This document shows, in pieces, positions 11,016 to 21,100 of a DNA stretch of 64,000 nt. Made by a program: the position numbers and the translations under genes. This DNA is from Taudactylus pleione (lineage: Eukaryota; Chordata; Amphibia; Anura; Myobatrachidae). The stretch spans positions 16,322,501 through 16,386,500 of the forward strand of contig JAUIMM010000115.1 of the NCBI GenBank assembly GCA_031769625.1, written 5' to 3'. Every line of letters starts with the position of its first letter. Position 1 is the first letter of the stretch. A model generated the notes under the pieces. It did not search any database. It was not told where the DNA came from and saw only the letters and a program-made list of their open reading frames with translations.

Positions 11016-11212
11016 TCAGGTGCATAAATATTGGGACATTGACAGAATTATCATATTTTGGCCTCTATTCACCACCACAATGGCTTTGAAATGCAACAAA
11101 CAAGATGTGCTTTAACTGCAGACTTTCAGATTTAATTTGAGGGTAATTACATCCAAATCAGGTGAACGGTGTAGGAATTACAACGGTTTCTATATGTGCC
11201 TCCCACTTTTTA
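11013..11212 (+). mobile_element. Tc1-like transposon 5' fragment
   Basis: After a TA dinucleotide the sequence runs CAGTCAGGTGCATAAATATT, GGGACATTGACAGAATT, and later GATGTGCTTTAACTGCAGAC and CAGGTGAACGGTGTAGGAAT. This is the terminal region I recognise from vertebrate Tc1 elements that are common in teleosts. Only about 200 bp are present; no transposase remains. Confidence 0.6.
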
Positions 11213-11599
11213 ATATTACACACATACATGCATGCAAGTGTATATGTCTTCACACTAGTCTGGCAAAGTGCAAGCCCAGCCGCCCTTACTGCACCTGCCA
11301 GCATCGTACGGCTGCCTTGGCAATGGTCCTATTGGCACTGTAAATTGTGGCTATAGAAGAGTTTTTATCACTTCATACATATATTTATGATTAACCCCAT
11401 AATGCCTACATAATTAAATGTTTATGTAACATAAAGGCAGCCTTTGGATATAGCTGTAGCTATAGCCTATAGATATATCTACATTTATATCCAATATTTC
11501 ATCTAAATTTAAATCACACAATTATCATACATATAAGGGGCGCTAAAATCTATATTCGCTTATCAAAAAATTTAGGTTTGGGCCGGCCCTGATTATACT

Positions 11600-12011
11600 G
11601 TACCACCTGTTATTTTATATTTGTCACTGATTTTGAGTAGCATATACATATTTCTTAAAGAATATCAAACTTATTCAAGTTAGTATAGTGAGCATTCAAA
11701 GACTCCTGTATAGAAATATATATATGTTCATGCTCGTTACAGAAACTTCAAACTTCACCTTAGTTTGCCAAAAAACCTCCCTACGTTATTATAATACCGG
11801 ATGTCAATACATTTTATATTTATCAATTGGGTTAGCAGGTTTTCATTTGACTGATGACAATGTAGCAGTTTTGGGGGTAAATTTACTAACATTCATGTCT
11901 GTCCAAGATTTAAACACACTGGGCATCTCAGGGACACGAGTGAGTCTTTCCCAATCAAAGATAAAAAATTACTAAGAATCGTGTTTGACTGAATCATGTT
12001 TTTCTATGGTG
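11600..12011. other. No recognisable gene or element
   Basis: AT-rich sequence between two hAT insertions. A 95-residue frame at 11688 has no recognisable motif. Confidence 0.45.
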
Positions 12012-12019
12012 TATGGATT

Positions 12020-13059
12020 CAGTGGCGGAACTAGAGAGTGGTGGGCCCAGGTGCAAGAATAAGCTTTGGGTCCCCCACCCATTCCTGGCACCCCACACCC
12101 CAACATGTTTTCACCACCCCTCACCCCCTCAGTAATTAAATCCAGTGACTGTTCTGCTGCCCAGCCTTGTTTTTTCACCACCCCTCATTGCCCCCAGTCA
12201 TTAAATCCAGTCTGTCGAGCCCCAGCGTGTCAGCCTCATTCTCCCCCCAGCCCCAGCATGTCAGCCTCATTCTCCCCCCCAGCCCTAGCGTGTCAGCCTC
12301 ATTCTCCCCCCCAGCATGTCAGCCTCTTCACCCCCAGCCCCAGCATCTCAGCCTTGCTCCCCCAAGCTTGTCATCCTGTTTCCCCCCTAGCCCGTGTGTC
12401 TCAGCCTTGCTTCCCCCAGCATGTCAGCCTTTCCCCCCCTTCCCCAGTGTGCCTCAGACTTGCTCCCCCCAGCCCCAGCGTGTTAGCTTCTTCCCCCCCA
12501 GCCCCAGCGTGTCTCAGCCTTGCTCCTCCCAGTGTGTTATCCTCTTTCCCACCCAGCCCCAGTGTGTGTCTCAGCCTTGCTCCCCCCATTGTGTCAGCCT
12601 TTCCCCCCCAGCGTGTCTCAGCCTTGCTCTCCCCAGCCCCAGCGTGTCAGCCTCCCCCCCCAGTGTGTGTCTCAGTCTTGCTCCCCCCAGCCCATACCAC
12701 CGCAGCAGCTTACTTACCTTGTTTCCTTTGCCGCTTCTCTTCCTTGATGCTCCTCTCGATCCATGGCTCCTCTTGATCCTCTCCCTCCAGCAGCCCGGCC
12801 CCTTGATATGACATGGCACACGTGACGTCATGACGTCACGCGCGCCATGTCATAACAAGGGTTTGGGCCGCGGTGGGTGTCTGACTGTCATGTTGGACCT
12901 GGAGCGGCCGAAGCGGGCCAGCTCTGGTTCCAACCATTTACTTAATGGGGACTGGGTCGGCGGGCAGCGGCACTGTCGGATGCAGGCCGCCATGGGCCCC
13001 TGCACCACAGCAGGCCCCGGTGCAAGGCACCAGCTGCACCGCCGCTAGTTCCAGCCCTG
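12020..13059. mobile_element. Non-autonomous hAT-type element with minisatellite, perfect TSD
   Basis: It starts CAGTGGCGGAACTAG and ends CTAGTTCCAGCCCTG (complement CAGGGCTGGAACTAG). Identical octamers TATGGATT flank it (12012-12019 and 13060-13067). The body is a C-rich minisatellite (about 12225-12690) and a GC-rich right part with a TGACGTCATGACGTCA palindrome near 12821. No transposase frame. Confidence 0.85.
12225..12690. repeat. Minisatellite, about 29-bp C-rich units
   Basis: Repeated CCCCAGCGTGTCAGCCTC followed by CTCCCCCC-type tracts, roughly 29 bp per unit with variable C runs. The long frames through it (12066-12811) are rich in S, P, C and Q because of the repeat and are not genes. 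Confidence 0.85.
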
Positions 13060-13309
13060 TATGGATTCATGTTTGTAAATGTGTGTGTTCTGTCATATAT
13101 ATGGACTGAAAAGAATAGACCTGCTTGTGAGCAGTGTGTTTAGCAGAAGCACTACACAGATCAGTGGGATCTGTGCGGGTTGGGTATGGGATGCTGACGC
13201 TCAGGATCCCAGTCAATAATAAATGGAACACTAGACAAGTGTGGATCTGTTCAGTTGAAGACACCCTGCAGCAGTATGAAAGAGGTATGCCAACCTCACC
13301 AGAGATACA

Positions 13310-13760
13310 ACAGAGAAGAGTATACTGTGCTGGTGTGTCTCAGTCAAAGCAATACAAACATATATAAATATATATACAATTTATTAAAAAAGGAAAAATA
13401 AAAATGACAATAATATAAACATGCAAGAAAAGCAGCCTATCTCATGGAGAATATGTAGCAGCTCAATTGTATCCTAAACAATGAATAATACATTGCTAAA
13501 TTAAAGCAACAGTATCTCATTCACATGTGCAAAATTCATACTATAGAATATCTATTTTTCCGTAGAAAAAAAAGTGTAAACAACGACCAGGTGAGAGCCG
13601 CAGATACTGACATTAATTACTAACACAGCACTTATTTATGCAGTCCCATATAATGGATAACTGAAAGGCGCCTCAGCAATAACCACAACTCAGTGTCCAG
13701 CCAATATATATTTCCTGGAAACCACTCAATAAATCGGTTGTGGTGGTATATGATGTTAAG
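13310..13760 (-). repeat. Distal part of a 1-kb interspersed repeat (minus), split by a hAT element
   Basis: This stretch is the reverse complement of about 29550-29990, for example ATGGAGAATATGTAGCAGCTC here against GAGCTGCTATATATTCTCCAT there. The repeat resumes after the hAT insertion at 16384. It has no clear coding capacity. It may be the terminal (pLTR-like) portion of a Penelope-like family, which is inference. Confidence 0.7.
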
Positions 13761-13904
13761 CAGTGCTCGAAGTGTGCCGGTATTTAATGATATGGCATAC
13801 CGGCACTTCAAGCACAGCAGGAGAGCAGCGCTGGGCTGGAGAGCTACATGCCTCCGCCTTCCGCTACACTGACACTGCTCATAGTGTCAGTGTAGGACAG
13901 CCCC

Positions 13905-14085
13905 TATTACAGCACCTGCCCATAGTACAGCCCCTAGTACAGCCCCAGCCCCTAGTACAGCCCCAGGCTGTAGTATAGCCCCAGCCTATAGTATAGCCAC
14001 AGCCCCTAGTACAGCCCCAGCCTGTAGTATAGCCCCAGCCCATAGTATAGCCCCAGCCCCTAGTACAGCCACAACCCCTAAAGCT
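13905..14085. repeat. Short minisatellite (GTACAGCCCCAGCCC units)
   Basis: Alternating CCTAGTACAGCCCCAG and CATAGTATAGCCCCAG blocks, each 18-24 bp, in tandem inside the hAT element. Confidence 0.8.
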
Positions 14086-14589
14086 ACCTGCATCCTGAGA
14101 GGAGGCAGCTTGTGCTGGTGTATACTGTAGCATAGGGGGACTCGAGTTGGGAGTACAGCCGCAAGCACAGGGAGGGGGGGCAGGTTGGGACTTGAGAGTA
14201 CAGCCATGAGTGCACACTGGGGGGGTGTTCAGGACTCGGGATTACAGCCACGAATACAGGGGGTGGCTCAGGAATACAGCCTCGGGGGGAGGGACTTGGG
14301 AGTACAGCCATGGGGGGAGGGAGTACAGCTGTGGGGGGGAAGGCATATGGCCACGAGCGGCAGATAGTTGGGCTGAGGTCACCAGCATTAGCACATGAAG
14401 CAGTGAACTGCAAGGGAGGTCTGAAACACTGAGGTGAGGAAGACGGACAAGAAGGGAGAGAGAACTAGGGAAGTCTGGTTGCCACCTATTTATTATAATT
14501 ATTATTACTACTCAGAGGACCTGATTTCCAGACTATCAAATGTGTTAATAATTCCAGACAGGTAGCATCTGGAAATTTTAAGTTTTTTT

Positions 14590-15480
14590 AACTTTTCACC
14601 TTACAACTGAGCTCCCCTCATACCCACCACCTTCTTGCCTGCCTCCAATCATTATCCACCTCCAGTCCTCTACAGCATACTAGCAAGCCTCCTCACCCAT
14701 CTCCCTTCCCCCATCCAGTCCTCTCCCATCTACCTTCTCACTGCCTAATACCTGCCTCTACCCACCCACCTCCTTACCAGCCTCTAGTTTACTCCCTTCT
14801 TCCCACCCGCATGCTTCAAGTCCTCATCCACTTCCAGCCCTCTCCTACCTACCAGCATGCTTCTGCACTTTTCTCCCTGTCCTTATCCAGTCCTCTCACA
14901 CCGACCCTCCACACCTGCCTTTAGTTGTCTCCTGCCTACTCATCTGCCTTTTTACCTGCCTTCAGTTCACTCCCTTCTACCCACCTCCAGCCCTCTCCTG
15001 CCTACCAGCATGCCTCCGCACCTGTCTCCCTTTCCCCATCCAGTCCTCTCCCATCTACCCTCCCACCTCCTCACCTGCCTTTAGTCCTATCCTGCCTACT
15101 CACCCGTCTTTTCACCTGCCTTCAGACCACTCCCTTCTACCCTTCCATCTGCCTCCAATCCTTACCCACCTCCAGTCCTCTCCTGCCTACCAACATGCCT
15201 CTGCACCTGTCTCCCTGTCCCCATCCAGTCCTCTTCTGCCTACTCACACGCCTTTTGACTTGCCTCCAGTCTACTCCCTTCTACCCACTTGTTTCCTCAT
15301 CTTCATCTAGTCCTTGCCCACCTCCAGTCCTCTCCCAGCTACTAGCATGCATTCTTGCCTATCTTTTCACCCACCTTCTGTCCTCGCCCACCTATGCACT
15401 CACTTCCCCGTCTGCCTCCACTCATTGCCCACCTCTTCACCTGTGACTGTAGTTCCATCTGGACACGTGCCCTCTGCAGC
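14590..15480. repeat. CT-rich minisatellite
   Basis: Degenerate repeats of CTCTCCTGCCTACCAGCATG, CCTCCGCACCTGTCTCCCT and CCCCATCCAGTCCTCTCC make up about 0.9 kb with strong strand asymmetry (very few G on the plus strand). Higher-order blocks of about 150-200 bp are visible (starts near 14835, 15000 and 15185). Confidence 0.75.
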
Positions 15481-15969
15481 TACTGCTGGCACTGGATAAA
15501 AATACATCCCCTTCCTGCCACTATTTTATTTTATTCATAGCATGTTCTGATAGCTGGAGAGAAATTGGTAGATTTGAGTTCCTGTTTTGGCAAATGTCAT
15601 AGAAGGTATTTTTAATAAACCAATATAGAGGCTGACAATTTAACCTTAGAAAAGTTAGGGGTAACTGGGCTGATTTCCAGAGAATAATTTCACTGCACCC
15701 AGCATGGTATATCCCAGCATGGTATACCCCAGCTTGATACCAGTGCAGCCAGGGATCTGTTGCCCATTGCCTAGCAGCAGAGCAGCACCCAGATCCGGGA
15801 CATCTCCAAGCTGGGTCACTGCTGCAGTGAACACACAGGTAAGTCGTGGCTGTTATGACGGTGTCGGGTGTTTCCACCTGGACAGAATAGAATAATGACA
15901 TGACGGCACCCACCACACCCTCAGCACTGATACCCGATTACAAAGTTACTGCACTGTGTGCATGTTCTA

Positions 15970-16210
15970 ATGTGAAAGTGCCCACAGTAGTAGTGACCCT
16001 TATACAATGCAGTCTGTGGGCATTGCATAAGTTGCACTACTAATGTGGGTATTCTATAAGGGGTACTACTACTGTGGGCATTGCATAAGGAGCACTACTA
16101 CTGTGGGCATTGTGTAGGTGGACAATACTACTGTGGACATTGCATAAGAGGCACTACTATTGTGTGCATTGTATAGGGGGCACTACTACTGTGGGCATTG
16201 TATAAGGGTG
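15970..16210. repeat. Tandem repeat, about 29-bp units
   Basis: Units of GCACTACTACTGTGGGCATT followed by GTATAAGGG or GCATAAGGA recur about eight times with small changes. Confidence 0.8.
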
Positions 16211-16383
16211 TAGCATAATGTGTATAACAGGTACTACGGTGTGGTACACTACACTGATGAAAAAAATGGCGCGTCTTAAGAACACACCCCTTATGAGTGG
16301 CCATCCCCCACTTTTCGACATGCGCATAAGTACAACCTTAGATTTTCCATACCCCCACTTCAAAATTCCCACTTTGACCACTG

Positions 16384-17075
16384 ATGTTAAGTATAATGTA
16401 TGTCCAGCTTAAAAAGAACGGGTTGTAGTAAGTCGGAAAAGGAGACTTGCTCCATGTTCCCTTTAGTGATTGCCTCACCACAGTCAGATGGTCTCTCCTG
16501 CCCGGATCCCTGTAGTCGGTATGTAGCACTGTGTAGTTGACCGCGGATACTTCGCTCAGTTCGATAGAGCGCCTCAACTTCCCTGAGTTAATGGTGGAGG
16601 CAGTGACGATAGCTGTGGCTCCTGCAGGCGGACTCGTGTTGTCCGTAGTATGCTGACAAAACAGGCAGTACAGTACCTTGATGTTGTGGCCGCATATAGC
16701 GTCTGGTGAGGAGGATTAATAGTAGTTTCTTCGGGCATTAAAGGGAGGCCGGCTGAGGAATTGTAGAGGCAATTGGGTTCCTTGGAATAAATAAAAGTGC
16801 TGGAATTTGACCAGGAGCAGCAACAGCAACATGTTTCGGCTTTAGACTTTATCAAGCTGAATGATTCCTAATTTACTGGATCGGGTTTAAATAGAAGAGT
16901 TCTATTTTTTTATTGGTTATTCCTATCCATTTATTTTGTGTTCAATCCCATATTCACAATGAGACATTCCTTCAATGTTTAGTATGATTCAATTATCATG
17001 TACATAAATACATTTTATTAAAAAACTTATAATAAAACAATATTTATTTAATACTACCATATATTGATTTGACAG
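16384..17075 (-). repeat. Proximal part of the 1-kb interspersed repeat (minus)
   Basis: The reverse complement matches 28134-28193 and 28911-29540, for instance AAGTGCTGGAATTTGACCAG here against CTGGTCAAATTCCAGCACTT there. It includes a run resembling GATAAAG...GAAAC near 16826-16855, recalling degenerate hammerhead-type motifs known from Penelope-like elements. The 93-residue minus frame at 16855-16574 is preserved only partially in the other copy and is not assigned a function. Confidence 0.7.
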
Positions 17076-17079
17076 AGAA

Positions 17080-17480
17080 AAAGATGGAGAACTAAGATCA
17101 GCACGGTCCTTAAAAAACCACTAAGAGGTATTGGCCGGTGGTTAGTACTGATTGTAATATTCCCTCCTTGAACAATACACGTCTGATTAACTGCCACAAA
17201 CGTAGTAGGAATCTTCATGATTGGCTTGTCAGGAATGTTGTTACTGACAGATGTACTACTAATACCAAACATTTTTTGACTAGACCTGTAGGTTGCTACA
17301 AGTGCGCTGGCTGCATGACGTGCAGTCATATGGAGACATGTTGGTACATTTCACATCCACACTCAGAATCTAAGATACCTATTAGGCATGTTCTGATGTG
17401 CACTAGTAAATATGTAGTTTATGTCATCAAATGCCCATGTGGGCTTGTGTACGTAGGTAAGACCACATGTGCATTTCAAG
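17080..17480 (+). pseudogene. Penelope-like element, connecting region and start of GIY-YIG endonuclease (copy 1)
   Basis: The plus-strand frame from 17138 reads STDCNIPSLNNTRLINCHKR, a cysteine cluster CYKCAGCMTC, then the GIY-YIG core KYVVYVIKCPCGLVYVGKTT. In PLEs this endonuclease lies C-terminal to the reverse transcriptase and nicks the target. The frame is cut after GKTTCAFQ by hAT-sat copy 2 and resumes at 20550 (AAAGAGACGGCAGCCCAGC, matching 25594 onward in PLE copy 2). Nothing upstream of the connecting region remains, so this is a 5'-truncated copy. Confidence 0.8.
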
Positions 17481-17640
17481 TAGGGGTGAGCGGGTTTGGA
17501 TTTCTGAAATCCGAACCCCCCCCGAGCCCCCCCGATCCGAGGCCGATCCGAGTCAGGCTTGACTTTTCCCGCCTGACTCGGTTCTGAAATCGAGGAAAAA
17601 CGTCATCATCCCGCCTTCCGGGTCTCGCGGGTTTTGGATC

Positions 17641-17650
17641 CTATATAAGG
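17641..17650 (+). promoter_or_regulatory. Putative TATA box of hAT-sat copy 2
   Basis: CTATATAAGG followed at about 20 bp by GCGCCATTTTCTCACTCGG, the same block as in copy 1 (minus strand, 10557-10566). Downstream lie (GTAGT)n and two GGGGCTGTGTCCACTACTTC repeats, then set A. Confidence 0.55.
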
Positions 17651-17999
17651 TACCCGCGTCTGCGCCATTTTCTCACTCGGCTGTGGACAGTGAAGAGGGA
17701 GGGTGGGAGTTAGGGCTGGCTGGGCTGTGTAGTGTAGTGTAGTGTAGTGTAGTGCAGAGTAGTGTTGTGCTGTGCTGTGCTGCGCTGTGCTGCTGTTGTC
17801 CATAGGGGCTGTGTCCACTACTTCAAAGTCCATAGGGGCTGGCTGTGTTGTGCTGTGCTGCTGTTGTTAATAGGGGCTGTGTCCACTACTTCAAAGTCCA
17901 TAGGGGCTGGCTGGACTGTGTTGTGTCCCAGTCCTAAAGGGGTGCTGTAGTGTTGTCCAGGGGGTGCTCTGTCCATCAGGGGTGCTCCCCCCAAGTGCT

Positions 18000-18960
18000 A
18001 AAAAAAAAATATTTTTTCTGTGTTTGTGAATTGTGTGCGCAGTAGCCGCACGTGCATCAACAAAGTAGTGCCAAGCATGCGCCTGTGTCATAAGTAAGGG
18101 GCCGGCTGGCTTGACCGTTAAAGGGTGCTGTAACCCCCAAAGTACACTCCAAACCAAATTAAAAAATATTTTCTGTGTTTGTGAATTGTGTGCGCAGTAG
18201 CCGCACGTGCATCAACAAAGTAGTGCCAAGCGTGCGACTGCGTCATAAGTAAAGGGCCGGCTGGCTTGACCGTTAAAGGGTGCTGTAACCCGCAAAGTAC
18301 ACTCCAAACCAAATAAAAAAATATTTTCTGTGTTTGTGAATTGTGTGCGCAGTAGCCGCACGTGCATCAACAAAGTAGTGCCAAGCGTGCGCCTGTGTCA
18401 TAAGTAAGGGGCCGGCTGGCTTGACCGTTAAAGGGTGCTGTAACCCCCAAAGTACACTCCAAACCAAATTAAAAAATATTTTCTGTGTTTGTGAATTGTG
18501 TGCGCAGTAGCCGCACGTGCATCAACAAAGTAGTGCCAAGCGTGCGACTGCGTCATAAGTAAAGGGCCGGCTGGCTTGACCGTTAAAGGGTGCTGTAACC
18601 CCCAAAGTACACTCCAAACTAAATAAAAAAATATTTTCTGTGTTTGTGATTTGTGTGCGCAGTAGCCGCACGTGCATCAACAAATTAGTGCCAAGCGTGC
18701 GCCTGTGTCATAAGTAAAGGGCCGGATGGCTTGACCGTTAAAGGGTGCTGTAACCCCCAAAGTACACTCCAAACCAAATAAAAAAATATTTTCTGTGTTT
18801 GTGAATTGTGTGCACTGTGGCTGCACGTGCATCAACAAAGGAGCAGCGCCAAGCGTGCGCCTGTGTCCCATAAGTAAAGAGCCGGCTGGCTCATTTCTTA
18901 AAGGGTGGTGTAACCCACAAAGTGCACTACTCTCCAGCAAAAATAAAAAAATATTTTCTG
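18000..18960 (+). repeat. Satellite set A, copy 2, about six units of 155 bp in a dimer pattern
   Basis: GTGTGCGCAGTAGCCGCACG recurs at about 155-bp intervals (near 18026, 18181, 18336, 18491, 18648, with a diverged unit at 18803). Units alternate between GCGCCTGTGTCATAAGTAAG and GCGACTGCGTCATAAGTAAA, so the array is a two-monomer higher-order repeat of about 310 bp. Confidence 0.88.
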
Positions 18961-19005
18961 TGTTTGTGTGCGCCTTAGCCGCACGTATATATCAATATAA
19001 CATAA

Positions 19006-19371
19006 ATGGAGGACCAAACTTTCTCCGATAAAAATAAAATAGGGAAAGATCAAGAACCACTTCCTCCTAGTGCTGTTGCTGCTGCTGGGAGTTGTTCATC
19101 ATCCCAGAGAGGAAGTAGGAACACCACTACTTTTACTAACCTCCAACAGTCCCTAGCGATGAGGATGAAGTATGACAGCAGTCATCCTGAAGCAAAACGT
19201 ATAACTGAGGCCTTGACTGCTATGTTGGTGTTAGACGTTCGTCCAGTATCCGCCATTAGTGCAGTGGGATTTAGACAATTGATGGAGGTAGTGTGTCCCC
19301 GGTTCGAAATCCCGTCTAGATTCCACCTGCATCCTCAAAGCAGCAGCGACAAGCGTGCGTCTGTCTGTTAA
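19006..19371 (+). pseudogene. hAT transposase N-terminal fragment (hAT-sat copy 2)
   Basis: The 121-residue frame is the homologue of 8071-7697 and 62104-61730. It keeps MEDQTFSDKNKIGKDQEPLP, the HPEAKRITEALTAMLVLDVR block and CPRFEIPSRF. It is three residues shorter than the other two copies because TNLQQSL stands where they have TKQLTLQQSL. It also runs into set B sequence after IPSR and stops. Catalytic residues of the RNase-H-like fold are absent. Confidence 0.75.
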
Positions 19372-19511
19372 AGGGTGATGTAACCCTCAAAGTGCGCTCC
19401 ACAAACAATAAAAATATTCTTCTTTTATTTTCTGTCTTTGTGAAATGTGTGGGCTGTAGCCGCACCTGCATCCTTAAAGCAGCAGCGACAAGCGTGCGTC
19501 TGTCTGTTAAA
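19372..19511 (+). repeat. Satellite set B, copy 2, one to two units
   Basis: TTAAAGGGTGATGTAACCCT, an A-rich tract, GTGGGCTGTAGCCGCACCTG and AAGCAGCAGCGACAAGCGTG form the minimal array between the two transposase fragments. Copies 1 and 3 have about 16 and 12 units at the same place. Confidence 0.8.
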
Positions 19512-19914
19512 GGATTACATCAGCGACAGCATCCAAGTAGGCATGTCAGACAGTCTCTACCTGTACTGGCAGGAAAAAGATGCAATTTGGAGGTCCCTGT
19601 ACAAACTGGCTCTATTGTACCTGAGTTGCCCCCCCTCCAGTGTGTACTCCGAAAGAGTGTTTAGTGCAGCCGGGAACCTTGTCAGCGAAAGGCGTAGGAG
19701 GTTGCTTCCACAAAATGTGGAGAAGATGATGTTCATAAAATGAATTATCAACTCTTCCAGGGAGATCAGCCTCCAGAACGTACAGAGGGACCTGTGGTTG
19801 TGGATTCCAGCGGGGACGAATTAATACTCTGTGAGGATGAGGATGTACACAACACTGAAGAGGGTGAGGAATCGGTGGATGAGGAGGATGAGGATGACAT
19901 CTTGCCTCCGTAGA
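19512..19914 (+). pseudogene. hAT C-terminal dimerisation fragment (hAT-sat copy 2)
   Basis: The frame from 19447 to 19743 reads DYISDSIQVGMSDSLYLYWQ, EKDAIWRSLYKLALLYLSCP and then SSVYSERVFSAAGNLVSERR, the hAT dimerisation signature. It ends at MMFIK with an in-frame TGA. The following bases still encode the acidic tail in another frame up to about 19914, as in copy 3. One missing A at the AAAA tract explains the stop. Confidence 0.8.
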
Positions 19915-20549
19915 GCCAGTTTGTGCAGGGACAGATTAATTGCCAGCTTGTTTTGTGGGGGCCCAAACGAACCAATCATTTCAGCCACAGTCGTGTGGCA
20001 GACCCTGGCGCTGAAATGTTCGGTTTGTTAAAGTGTGCATGTCCTGTTTATACAACCTAAGGGTGGGTGGGAGGGCCCAAGGACAATTCCATCTTGCACC
20101 TCTTTTTTTTCTTTGAATTATGTACTGTTTGGAGCCTAGTTTTTCAAACTGCCATCCTGTCTGCCACTGCAGTGTCACTCCTAGATGGACCACGTGTTTG
20201 TGCCGCCCACTCGTATCTCTTAGCATAGTCATCCAGCTACCTCGGTACAACCTTTTGGATATAAAAACACTATTGTGAGGTATGAGGTGTTCAGAATAGA
20301 CTGGAAATGAGTGGAAATTAAGGTTATTGAGGTTAGTAATAGCATAGGAGCAGAAAAACCCACAAATTCTGTGATTTTAGCTGTTTTTATGCTTTTTTTA
20401 AAAAAAAATACAGATCCAAAACACAAAACCCAGAACCCAAAACACGGAAGGGTGGTTTTGGCAAAACCAATCCAGATCCAAAACACGAAGAAAGATCCAG
20501 ATCCAAAACCAAAACACAAAACACGAAAAGTGGCCGGTGCACATCCCTA

Positions 20550-21100
20550 GTTTAAAGAGACGGCAGCCCAGCATAGGCCTGCTATCAGATTAGCCTTAGA
20601 AGGCAAAATGAGCGGCCAGACATTTTTTGTCAGCTAGACCCTCTTTGGGTACGGTGCGTTACAAACTTGTTGACCATGTACCGCATACGGTTAAAGGTGG
20701 AGATCGTAATAGGTAATTATTATAATTGAAGGCATCATGGATTTATCGCCTCAATACGGTGGCTCCAATGGGGCTCAATGAGTATCTCAGTTTAGCATGC
20801 TTTTGATTATATCCCAGTCTGAGTTTATTGGGTATGTGTATATTGACAGTGTTACCATACTATATTCATTAATTACTTGCATACTTGCATAATGGTCGTT
20901 ATTTTCAATATGTGTCTCAAGTGCTATTGTATTTTGTATTTGTATGTGATGCTTTGACATACTGTATGTGTATGGATATGGCCAGCTGCATCTCATTATC
21001 TGTGCCCTTGTGGCTACATTAGGTTATAGTCTTATGCAGCTTAGATTGGTACATCCTTTTTGCAATTTTTTATAGACATGTGCATTTTTAGACACACATA
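20550..21100 (+). pseudogene. Penelope-like element copy 1, C-terminal remainder and 3' region
   Basis: It matches 25590-26110 of PLE copy 2: GCAGCCCAGCATAGGCCTGC, CTATCAGATTAGCCTTAGAA, GGCTCCAATGGGGCTCAATG and CAGTTTAGCATGCTTTTGAT. Several frameshifts and stops occur in the coding part. The end of the match lies near 21075-21100. Confidence 0.75.

Larger units (their letters stand above)
3677..11591. mobile_element. Outer hAT-type element interrupted by later insertions, perfect 8-bp TSD
   Basis: The left end CAGGGCCGGTTC and right end GGGCCGGCCCTG form inverted termini. Both are flanked by the same octamer ATTATACT (3669-3676 and 11592-11599). Removing the inner insertion 4627-10725 leaves about 1.8 kb, a normal size for a non-autonomous hAT. 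The right part also contains microsatellite DNA, a 161-bp MITE and a Tc1 fragment. No transposase of its own is visible. It holds short GC-rich palindromes such as TGACGTCATGACGTCA near 3876. Confidence 0.83.
13761..16383. mobile_element. Non-autonomous hAT element (CAGTGCTCGAAGTG ends), 2.6 kb, perfect TSD
   Basis: The termini are CAGTGCTCGAAGTG and CACTTTGACCACTG (complement CAGTGGTCAAAGTG). Octamers ATGTTAAG flank both sides (13753-13760, 16384-16391). The element splits the 1-kb repeat that is intact at 29000-29990, which independently confirms the insertion. Inside are three tandem-repeat blocks: a CAGCCCCTAGTACAGC type at 13905-14085, a CT-rich block at about 14590-15480, and ACTACTACTGTGGGCATTG units at about 15970-16210. 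No transposase. Confidence 0.87.
17481..20549 (+). mobile_element. hAT-sat copy 2: 3.1-kb member with short arrays
   Basis: The ends are TAGGGGTGAGC and GTGCACATCCCTA. The flanking octamers ATTTCAAG (17473-17480) and GTTTAAAG (20550-20557) match at six of eight positions, and comparison with the uninterrupted PLE at 25580-25600 shows the empty site. The order is promoter region, set A array (about 18000-18960), N-terminal fragment (19006-19371), one to two set B units, C-terminal fragment (19512-19914), 3' region. It has the same architecture as copies 1 and 3 but far fewer repeat units. Confidence 0.87.

Noticed and set aside
12066..12811. Plus-strand frames of over 200 codons rich in S and P
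   Set aside because: They are translations of the C-rich minisatellite inside a hAT element bounded by TSDs.
14857..15446. Plus-strand S/P/L-rich frames
   Set aside because: They come from the CT-rich minisatellite and lack any domain or splice context.
16574..16855. 93-codon minus frame also partly open at 29079-29372
   Set aside because: The two copies share part of the frame, but they are copies of one interspersed repeat, and no domain is recognisable; kept as part of the repeat.
19300..19316. GGTTCGAAATCC, a match to a tRNA or SINE B box
   Set aside because: It encodes PRFEIPSR of the transposase fragment; copies 1 and 3 have GGTTCCAAATCC there, and no A box or tRNA fold is present.
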